Source of the DNA: Acetivibrio cellulolyticus CD2
GTDB lineage: Bacteria; Bacillota; Clostridia; Acetivibrionales; Acetivibrionaceae
Length of the DNA stretch: 40,635 nucleotides
Direction of reading: 5' to 3'
Assembly (NCBI RefSeq): GCF_000179595.2
Contig: NZ_JH556653.1
Coordinates: 1,196,526-1,237,160, forward strand
The translations under genes were made by a program, and so were the position numbers. Below are positions 34,659-40,635 of this stretch, one piece after another (the stretch's first letter is position 1; every line of letters begins with the position of its first letter). The notes below the pieces were generated by a model, which saw nothing but the letters and a program-made list of their open reading frames with translations, searched no databases and was not told where the DNA came from.

Positions 34659-36446
34659 TTAATATTTACCGAAATCATTATCTCCGAGATTTATTTTAAC
34701 ACCTGCAGAAACCTTGTCAGGTTCTTTCATAACTGCCTTATTTCTGTTTTCGGTACTACTCCTTGCTTTATTTTCTACCATATCTTCAAGTGCCTTCATA
34801 ATATCAGGGTTTATAGTACTCATATGATTAAATGCAGAATAGCCTGCATTCTTCAACTTAAACCTTCCAACCATTTCCTTGAGCAATTCAGCCTGTCCTG
34901 CTAGTTCTTCACTTGCTGCAGCACTTTCTTCAGATGTTGCAGAATTTGTCTGCACTACTGTAGAAACCTGAGTAATTCCCTGGTTAACCTGTGCTACACC
35001 TGACGCCTGCTCATTAGATGCTGTTGCAATATCTCCCACTAATGTAGCTGCTTCAGTAATTCCTTCAACAATCTGATTTAATGCCTTTGCCGTTTCATTA
35101 GCCATACTTGTTCCAATTTCAACCTTCCTGATCGATCCTTCAATCATAGCAGTTGTTTCCTTAGCAGCATCAGCACTTCTTGCTGCAAGATTTCTAACCT
35201 CCTCTGCAACCACAGCAAACCCTTTACCGTATTGTCCTGCTCTTGCTGCCTCAACCGCTGCATTTAAGGCAAGTATATTGGTCTGGAAGGCTATGTCATC
35301 TATAACCCTTATTATTTTGGATATATTGTTTGAAGATACATTTATTTCATCCATTGATTTTAACATATCCTTCATTTTTTCATTACCTAAAATTGCATTT
35401 GCCTTTGTTCCTAGAGCCAGTTCATTTGCCTTAGTTGCATTTGCAGCATTTTGCCTTGTCTGTGCAGCAATTTCCTCTATAGAAGCTGTTATCTCTTCAA
35501 TAGAGCTTGCCTGCTCTGTAGAACCCTGTGCAAGCGCCTGACTGGACACTGATATCTGCCTTGAACCTGATGTAACCTGTGCTGCTGAAGAACTAATATT
35601 TAACATTGTTTCATTTACATTATCAGCCATTTCTTTAAAAGCCTCAGCAAGCTTTCCAACTTCATCCTTTGAATTTACTTTTATATCAACATCCAAATCT
35701 CCTTTTGCAATCTTTTGAGAAGCATCTACCAATTCCGCAACTGGCTTGCTTATCAATTTTGAAATGAATAACCCGAGAATCATAGCAATGATAACACCTG
35801 CTATAAGTGTCACTACCAATATTGCTAAAACAAAATTATATGTTGATTGGCCATCTTTAACTGTTTGATTTACACCCTGGTTAACCGTAGTAATTAATTC
35901 ATCAAGCACTGCTTGACCAGCAAGATATTTCTCTCTTGACACAAGAGATGCATCAAAAGCTTCATTATCCAGCTTTAATATTCTTTCGTCATTTAAACCG
36001 ATACCAGATACAATAAGTTTGTCCCTTTCTTTTTCAATTGCAATAAAAGCATCATGCGCCTCAAACCACGCATACAGGCTGCTTTTATATTTATCCAGAA
36101 GTTCTTTCTCCTTTTCAGTTTTTGGTATATTGTCATACACCTTCCAGGCTTCTTCAATCCTTGACATTGCATTGTTCATATAAGTATAATTTGCTTCCCG
36201 AAGTTCCATAGTCATTTGAGGTATCAACAAACCTCGTTCTCCCAATAATACAGCTGTTGTAGCTTCATTTACAACTTCCAGGTTATTTATTGCTGGCAAG
36301 TCTTCATTCCCAAGCACTTTTTCTCCATTCATAACCTGTCTCATTCCATAAAAACCCACAATTCCTATAACCATTGCAATTGCAGCTACTAAAGCAAATC
36401 CAATTATCATTTTTTTGCCTATACTGAAATCTTTAAATTTATTCAT
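34659..36446 (-). CDS. Methyl-accepting chemotaxis protein
   Basis: 595 aa. TM1 about 12-31, an external four-helix-bundle-type sensor (about 32-205, 4HB_MCP-like: [11 protein letters not shown]...YNFVLAI), TM2 about 205-228, a HAMP domain ([39 protein letters not shown]) and a long cytoplasmic coiled coil. The signalling tip is the invariant [41 protein letters not shown]. No C-terminal CheR-tethering pentapeptide is present. It sits between cheW and cheA, so it is probably the dedicated receptor of this array. The ligand is unknown. Confidence 0.93.
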   Translation of the reverse strand: MNKFKDFSIGKKMIIGFALVAAIAMVIGIVGFYGMRQVMNGEKVLGNEDLPAINNLEVVNEATTAVLLGERGLLIPQMTMELREANYTYMNNAMSRIEEAWKVYDNIPKTEKEKELLDKYKSSLYAWFEAHDAFIAIEKERDKLIVSGIGLNDERILKLDNEAFDASLVSREKYLAGQAVLDELITTVNQGVNQTVKDGQSTYNFVLAILVVTLIAGVIIAMILGLFISKLISKPVAELVDASQKIAKGDLDVDIKVNSKDEVGKLAEAFKEMADNVNETMLNISSSAAQVTSGSRQISVSSQALAQGSTEQASSIEEITASIEEIAAQTRQNAANATKANELALGTKANAILGNEKMKDMLKSMDEINVSSNNISKIIRVIDDIAFQTNILALNAAVEAARAGQYGKGFAVVAEEVRNLAARSADAAKETTAMIEGSIRKVEIGTSMANETAKALNQIVEGITEAATLVGDIATASNEQASGVAQVNQGITQVSTVVQTNSATSEESAAASEELAGQAELLKEMVGRFKLKNAGYSAFNHMSTINPDIMKALEDMVENKARSSTENRNKAVMKEPDKVSAGVKINLGDNDFGKY

Positions 36447-36489
36447 AATATAAATTTACCCTCCTTGTTATTTTTACATTTGCATTTAT

Positions 36490-36993
36490 TTAAGATACTT
36501 TAATTAAGCTTTCACAATCCTCATCACTTAAAAGTCGACTGCAATCCAAAATGAGCTTTACCTCATCACCAACTTTTCCAATTCCTTTTATGTACTTGTT
36601 GTGGAATCCAGTATTTTCGTCAGGGGGAGGCACAATATCATTTTCTGTTATTGCAATAACCTCTGCAACGCTGTCAACAATAAGCCCAACAGAAATATCC
36701 CCTATGTCTATAACTATAATGCATGTTCTATCATTATATTCTTTTGATTCCTTCTTGAACCGCAGCCTTACATCAAGCACTGGAATTATCTTGCCTCTAA
36801 GATTGATAATTCCTTTGATATAATCTGGCAGTTCAGGCACTTCGGTTATTTTCTGGATGTTAACTATTTCCGTAACATATTTTATTTCAATCCCATATAC
36901 CTCCTTCCCAATAATAAAAGTCAGAAATCTGCCCTTTTGAGTGTCCTCTTCCAATTCCTGTAGTTCATCTAATACTTCCGACATTTTCTCCAA
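36490..36993 (-). CDS. cheW: CheW-type coupling protein
   Basis: 167 aa, first gene of the operon. Single CheW SH3-like domain (about 20-155): FLTFIIGKEVYGIEIKYVTEIVNIQKITEVPELPDYIKGIINLRGKIIPVLDVRLRF, then IVDSVAEVI. It links the MCP tip to CheA. AAGGAGGTTGGAG precedes ATG at close spacing. Confidence 0.93.
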   Translation of the reverse strand: MEKMSEVLDELQELEEDTQKGRFLTFIIGKEVYGIEIKYVTEIVNIQKITEVPELPDYIKGIINLRGKIIPVLDVRLRFKKESKEYNDRTCIIVIDIGDISVGLIVDSVAEVIAITENDIVPPPDENTGFHNKYIKGIGKVGDEVKLILDCSRLLSDEDCESLIKVS

Positions 36994-37183
36994 CCTCCTT
37001 GTTATTTATCGTTTTTAACATATATATGCACAATTTTACATACTACCCCTTTGTTGGTTTATCCAATTATCGTGCTTTCATAGTTAGTTTTCATGCTCAC
37101 GTTTTATTTAAATTCCTTTTTAATACTTATTGAATCATTCGTAAGAAGACTGAGAAATGCTAATTTTGACCTCTTCAACTTTT
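36994..37183. other. Upstream region of the chemosensory operon
   Basis: It contains a candidate sigma-A promoter for cheW on the minus strand: TTGGAT (37061-37066) and TATGTA (37037-37042) with an 18-bp spacer. I found no well-spaced sigma-D/FliA motif, which would be expected for flagellar-type chemotaxis genes. The rest is AT-rich without visible genes. Confidence 0.3.
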
Positions 37184-37482
37184 CTATTCAGAATTGCTTA
37201 TTCTTTCATATATATTTTTCTCAAATTCAACAGCTTCAAGATCTTTATTGTAGTTTCAAGTTGCAGGATTTTATTAACCTTATATAAAGAATTAACTGAA
37301 TTTCATATTTTTTATCGGCAGTATTTATAAACTCCTCAATAGATTTATGACAATTCCTAATTTTCCCTCAATGATAACCAAATCTACTTCTATATTGTTT
37401 GCATAAATCCGTTCAGCAGCTTTAGAAATTCCCATAATAATATAGATATGGGCGGTTGTAAATCCATCAAAAAAAAGTTAGA
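37184..37482 (-). pseudogene. Frameshifted gene remnant, family not recognised
   Basis: Successive minus-strand frames read like one protein broken by frameshifts: FFDGFTTAHIYIIMGISKAAERIYANNIEVDLVIIEGKLG, then (shift near 37353) NCHKSIEEFINTADKKYEIQLILYIRLI, then (shift near 37265) NYNKDLEAVEFEKNIYERISNSE and a stop at 37184-37186. Each piece has balanced, protein-like composition and they are in the right order. There is no start codon with a Shine-Dalgarno. Original function unknown. Confidence 0.4.
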
Positions 37483-37519
37483 ATAAACCTATTACGTCAT
37501 TCATTAGGAGGTCATTTAG

Positions 37520-37963
37520 ATGTTAAAAGGAATTCCAAGTATTATATCTCCGGAATTATTAAAAATATTGTGTGAAATGGGGCATGGTGACTGTATTGTT
37601 CTAGCAGATGGTAATTTCCCGGCTGAGTCTGTAGGTAGAGATTCCTTAGTAATTCGTGCCGATGGACATGGTGTCATAGATATTTTGGATGCTGTCTTAA
37701 AAGTATTCCCACTTGATACATATGTGGAACAGCCTATCCAGTTGATGCAGGCAGGCCCACAGGATGATCCGATACAACCCATATGGAGTGAAATTGAAAC
37801 AGTTGTTGCTGCGCATGATGACAGAGCAAAAAGTGCAATTGGTTTTATTGAGAGATTTTCATTTTATGATACAGCCAAGAAGGCATATTGTATTGTTGCA
37901 ACAGGAGAGAGAGCAATCTACGCCAATGCTATTTTGAAGAAAGGTGTAATTGCACCAGAATAG
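37520..37963 (+). CDS. RbsD/FucU-family sugar mutarotase
   Basis: 147 aa of the FucU branch. MLKGIPSIISPELLKILCEMGHGDCIVLADGNFP carries the catalytic His (H22, in GHGD), and the C-terminal RFSFYDTAKKAYCIVATGERAIYANAILKKGVI is diagnostic, including the Tyr of the YxN substrate-site motif. It interconverts sugar anomers, probably L-fucose or a related sugar. AGGAGG is about 8 nt before ATG. No fucose or ribose transport or catabolic gene is adjacent, so it acts as an orphan here. Confidence 0.93.
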   Translation: MLKGIPSIISPELLKILCEMGHGDCIVLADGNFPAESVGRDSLVIRADGHGVIDILDAVLKVFPLDTYVEQPIQLMQAGPQDDPIQPIWSEIETVVAAHDDRAKSAIGFIERFSFYDTAKKAYCIVATGERAIYANAILKKGVIAPE

Positions 37964-37986
37964 AAAGGCGCACAACAATTAATAAG

Positions 37987-38018
37987 AAAGTGGTAGTTCA
38001 AAATTAAACTACCACTTT
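37987..38018 (+). terminator. Terminator after the mutarotase gene
   Basis: AAAGTGGTAGTT / AACTACCACTTT, a perfect 12-bp stem with an 8-nt loop followed by TTG; the last T's belong to the tract. Confidence 0.8.
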
Positions 38019-38216
38019 TTGTATTCAACCTGCTAAGGAAATACACAAAAAATTTTACAGCCCTACCGGTAATCCGTTAGCTTTTCTGTTTTTAAGCCCT
38101 TCCAAATAACGCTATAACAGCCGTCCAGAAAGAACGAAACCACTCTGTCCAACGAGCGCATGTTGTTAAACAATGTTTCGTTTTACAACTTTTACATGGA
38201 GATTCTTGTATGCTCA

Positions 38217-38585
38217 TTACTCGTCATTCTCCTCAAATTCCTCATCAGCTAATTTGGCTACCTTGCTTTTTGATGGTGATTTCTTTTTACGAGTTGATGA
38301 TTTAGATTTTTTATCTTCCCTATTTCTTAACATAGCCTCATATTCCTGCCGTTCCTGTAATGCTTTAGCCTCAAGCATTGCTTGTTTATCCTTTAATTCT
38401 TCAAGCACAGAAACTTCAACTTCGGGATTCTTTAACTTCAGGTACTTTTCAAACACATCAGGATATACGAATTTTTTTATCCCGTACTCCTGCGAAAATT
38501 GGATAGAAAGCGTATTCTCTTCCTGACTGATTACTTTTCCTTCTCTATACAAAATATGGCTTACTTGTTCATTTACTATATTCAT
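38217..38585 (-). CDS. CarD partner: SH3-like domain with lysine-rich tail
   Basis: 122 aa from ATG 38585 (GAGGTGA about 6 nt upstream; a GTG at 38594 overlaps that site). Residues 1-50 (NEQVSHILYREGKVISQEENTLSIQFSQEYGIKKFVYPDVFEKYLKL) form a small beta-barrel-like module. I recall similar modules in clostridial regulators (VSHK.FG.G.V......I.I.F....KKF.YP.AF). Then comes a charged helix (about 58-90), then a Lys/Ser-rich tail KSKSSTRKKKSPSKSKVAK ending in acidic residues. The tail suggests nucleic-acid or polymerase contact. It starts 10 nt after the CarD stop, so the two are co-transcribed. Confidence 0.75.
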   Translation of the reverse strand: MNIVNEQVSHILYREGKVISQEENTLSIQFSQEYGIKKFVYPDVFEKYLKLKNPEVEVSVLEELKDKQAMLEAKALQERQEYEAMLRNREDKKSKSSTRKKKSPSKSKVAKLADEEFEENDE

Positions 38586-38595
38586 AATTCTCACC

Positions 38596-39123
38596 TCAAC
38601 ATTTTATTAAATACGCATTATCGAATTCTTTTACTCTTTCTTCGATATATCCCTTTACGCTTTCTTTTGGTATTTTCAAAGCTACTGCAAGTTCACCGTA
38701 GAGCAATTCTTCAGCTTTACGCATGAAACGTTCATCAATTTGACCGAGTTTCTTCCCCTGCTCAGCTACGATAGTCTTTTTTGTGTAGATACTTTTTATC
38801 AATTCTACTAAATCGCGGCAGTCATAGGCTTGCAGGTATTCCTGATAATGGTCTTCAACTAATTTTATATTCCTGTTGCAGTATACACTTTCTTTGATTG
38901 ATGGAATTAAGGATATCAGCTGTTGCACTTCATCAAAAGTAATAATCTTACGCATAAACACATTTGTATCAACCGGGGTAAATATCCTTTCATTACCGTA
39001 AACAGCGCTTATTGTATAATATAGTTTGTTTTCATCGATTCCACAAACTCCGGGAGTTCCAATTCCGTCCACTTTGTATACACCATGGTTGCCATAAATA
39101 ATAAAATCACCAATTTGATACAT
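38596..39123 (-). CDS. CarD-family transcriptional regulator
   Basis: 175 aa. The N-terminal CarD/CdnL/TRCF-interacting domain (1-60: MYQIGDFIIYGNHGVYKVDGIG...KLYYTISAVYGNERIFTPVD) normally binds the RNA polymerase beta subunit. The C-terminal helical part (about 65-170) would contact promoter DNA at the upstream edge of the open complex. The usual YY and PVD landmarks are there. The C-terminal half is diverged from canonical CarD, suggesting a specialised paralogue rather than the housekeeping copy (inference). GGAG is 14 nt before ATG, rather distant. Confidence 0.88.
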   Translation of the reverse strand: MYQIGDFIIYGNHGVYKVDGIGTPGVCGIDENKLYYTISAVYGNERIFTPVDTNVFMRKIITFDEVQQLISLIPSIKESVYCNRNIKLVEDHYQEYLQAYDCRDLVELIKSIYTKKTIVAEQGKKLGQIDERFMRKAEELLYGELAVALKIPKESVKGYIEERVKEFDNAYLIKC

Positions 39124-39446
39124 TATTTTTCTTACTTCTCCTATCTTTCATTTACATTTTGTTCTTTTAAAAAATACTTAGCCCCATATAAAAACATGCA
39201 GTTCTGACAACTGGACTTACGTTTATCAAAACTACACGTTGTACTTTAATTTTATCATTTTTTATTTTCTCAATGTAAGTAAAACTTTTTATAATAAAAC
39301 ACTTTTTTTACAGCTAATTAAACTGTGCAAAAAAGCAAAACGGCCGCAATCCACAAAAATCAGACTTTAGCCATTTCAATTATAATTTCTTATAGGGTCA
39401 AATAACTTTTATTGTTTCATAGTTGGTATAAATCTTATTAGCATAA
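39124..39446. other. Upstream region of the CarD pair
   Basis: Very AT-rich. It probably carries the carD promoter, but no -35/-10 pair with good spacing could be singled out. No gene, RNA or strong repeat seen. Confidence 0.35.
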
Positions 39447-39647
39447 TTATTTTAGATAATCGCCACAGTCATATGAATTATACTGCCTCTTAAGTTTAAT
39501 AATTGTAGAACCATCAGGTTGTGAGCTTTCTTCCAAAATTTTATAAAGTACACGCTTTTTATCCATACCTTTTTTAAAGGTGTCTACTTCCTCTTTTAGT
39601 TCAAAACGTATTGTCTGCTCTAAACATGCAAATTGAATCCTTTTCAT
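39447..39647 (-). CDS. Small conserved clostridial protein of unknown function
   Basis: 66 aa from ATG 39647, with GGAGG about 8 nt upstream. MKRIQFACLEQTIRFELKEEV...KKRVLYKILEESSQPDGSTIIKLKRQYNSYDCGDYLK fits a small clostridial family whose members, as I remember, have 10-20 more residues between the N-terminal strand and the KYKI strand. This copy would therefore be slightly shortened. Soluble, role unknown. Confidence 0.72.
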   Translation of the reverse strand: MKRIQFACLEQTIRFELKEEVDTFKKGMDKKRVLYKILEESSQPDGSTIIKLKRQYNSYDCGDYLK

Positions 39648-39857
39648 ATAATTGACCTCCATTTCTTTTATATTTTTACTTTATCATTTTTAAAAACTTA
39701 TTCGCAAATGAAAATTTCTTACAATTCAAAAATTTGTGACCTATGCGCATAGTACATTTCGTGCTTTTTGTGAAAATTTACTGTTGCACTTTTGAAGTTT
39801 TTTTGAGCATTATATTAGTATTATAAACAGACTCAAAACAATATAACAAATATAAAG

Positions 39858-39989
39858 GAATTTATTACACACATTGGCAGTGTAGCAGAATTTAAGAAAG
39901 TTCTATTTGATTCTGCCGCAAGAGCAGGTTATGGTAGAGTGAAAAAGGTAATGGTAATTGGAGAATGTGCTCATTGGATATGGAATATG
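39858..39989 (+). pseudogene. Insertion-sequence transposase fragment
   Basis: Frame EFITHIGSVAEFKKVLFDSAARAGYGRVKKVMVIGECAHWIWNM resembles the central region of ISKra4/ISLre2-like transposases, whose motif is usually IGDGA.WIWN. Here GDGA is GECA, so the catalytic-type Asp is lost. The match stops at the intron 5' end. No N-terminal part is recognisable upstream. A relic, or one whose downstream half lies beyond the intron and the window edge. Confidence 0.5.
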
Positions 39990-40635
39990 GTGCGACACGA
40001 GGTCGCACAGATAAATGTTTAGCTACATTAAGTAGTATAAACCTGTTATTCCGTTAACAGTAATCTGACAACGGTGCGTAGGTGGTAACACCTTGGGTTC
40101 TAAGCTGTTGTGACAATGCAACCCTTTCTCGAAAGAGAAGAACTGGAATCCGTGAGGAATCTGGAATTCTGCTAGCACTAAAGCGGTTAGGGAGCTAGGT
40201 TGTGGATGGTATGGTTAAATTAAATAAACTGCATATAAACGTCGTCAATGTCAAAAAGCTAAAAGTGCTGATAAGCTTTAACCAAAAGGTAAGTAGCTAA
40301 GTTAACTCCTTACGTGTTTGGGATTACACGGATGTACAGCTACCGGCGGAATCGCAGAACCTAACCCATCTGAAATATGTTATCTGTGTGAAACGTGGTA
40401 AGCCCAAATTTCTCCTGTCAATTGACAGGTAGGCAACCGCAAGGTGAACCGACGGGAATGTGGGTATGGGAGTGTCGAGGAAGCGAAGGCTATCTTGTAA
40501 TGAGGTAGATAGGGATAAATATCCTGACGTGAAAGCGTGCAGACTTCGACATGGTGCTTGATTACGAGATAAATTGAAGAATTTCTGGAAGAAGGAAAGC
40601 AAATGAACGCAATAGCGTGTGCACCTACTGACAAC
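39990..40635 (+). mobile_element. Group II intron, 5' portion (domains I-IV)
   Basis: It starts with the bacterial consensus GTGCG at 39990, precisely where the transposase reading frame ends. The following roughly 610 nt are more GC-rich than the surroundings, structured and untranslated, as expected for ribozyme domains I-III. Typical patches occur, such as CTACCGGCGGAATCGCAGAACC and GAACCGACGGGAATGTGGG with GNRA-like loops. An ORF starts at 40603, the standard place inside domain IV. The 3' end is outside the window. A second GTGCG at 40073 is less likely as the splice site because the transposase match already ends at 39989. Confidence 0.82.
40603..40635 (+). CDS. Group II intron reverse transcriptase/maturase, N-terminal start
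   Basis: ATG AAC GCA ATA GCG TGT GCA CCT ACT GAC AAC (MNAIACAPTDN) runs to the window edge, with AAGGA 8-10 nt upstream. Only 11 codons are visible. The assignment as the intron-encoded protein rests on its position, about 610 nt after the intron 5' end. Confidence 0.6.
   Translation, partial: MNAIACAPTDN

Noticed and set aside
36994-37183. Sigma-D (FliA) promoter for the chemosensory operon
   Set aside because: CGATAA-like strings exist, but no TAAA lies at the required distance of about 15 bp.
37516-37782. An 88-codon minus-strand frame opposite the mutarotase gene
   Set aside because: Shadow of a clear FucU-family gene.
40324-40634. Two overlapping minus-strand open frames of 84-92 codons near the right edge
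   Set aside because: They are antisense to the structured group II intron RNA. Such frames recur wherever these introns occur and have no Shine-Dalgarno or domain.
1-40635. CRISPR array, tRNA or rRNA genes
   Set aside because: No regularly spaced repeats, no tRNA-like cloverleaf with TTCGA and no rRNA sequence were noticed on either strand.

Overview
The window is low-GC Firmicute DNA. AGGAGG-type ribosome binding sites, MerR/BltR-like and BceRS-BceAB-like modules, CarD, an ECF sigma factor and several clostridial conserved hypotheticals suggest a free-living, motile member of the Clostridia. A Ruminiclostridium/Clostridium-like cellulolytic relative is my inference from protein flavour, not a database result. 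No rRNA, tRNA or CRISPR array was seen.

Layout. 1-7.9 kb: a SERCA-like Ca2+ P-type ATPase, a small zinc-ribbon membrane protein whose natural start looks like ATA, a UbiB/ABC1 kinase, a MerR regulator with a GyrI-like effector domain and a strong internal start, a lipoprotein beta-carbonic anhydrase and a small membrane protein. 8.0-13.3 kb: a DUF3788-like protein, then an overlapping three-gene unit (ECF sigma, putative membrane anti-sigma, large TPR membrane protein with a carboxypeptidase-regulatory-like domain), then a TPR lipoprotein. 13.3-16.1 kb: a scar where a P-loop kinase remnant abuts a possible transposase remnant, then three minus-strand genes of little-known function. 16.1-22.2 kb (minus): EcfA/EcfT transporter core, two HAD phosphatases, a MATE exporter, a flavin-reductase-like protein and a DUF3795-like protein preceded by a 42-bp palindrome centred on a LexA-like box. 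22.2-24.3 kb: an internal fragment of a GH32 glycosidase and a 5'-truncated FtsX-type permease behind a structured leader with a terminator. 24.5-29.2 kb (plus): a Bce-type two-component system and ABC transporter. 29.3-37.0 kb (minus): a chemosensory operon cheW - MCP - cheA - hybrid histidine kinase - single-domain response regulator, with no cheR/cheB/cheC/cheD. 37.0-39.7 kb: a decayed gene, a FucU/RbsD-type mutarotase, and a CarD-family regulator with a basic-tailed partner. 39.86 kb to the end: a transposase remnant interrupted by the 5' part of a group II intron, whose maturase ORF begins 33 bases before the window edge.

The most interesting items are the CarD/partner pair, the ECF sigma trio, the minimal chemosensory operon feeding a REC-PAS-PAS-kinase-REC-HPt protein, the TipA-like internal start in the MerR gene, the SOS-like palindrome, the terminator-bearing leader before the truncated permease, the apparent ATA start, and several scars of transposition and decay.
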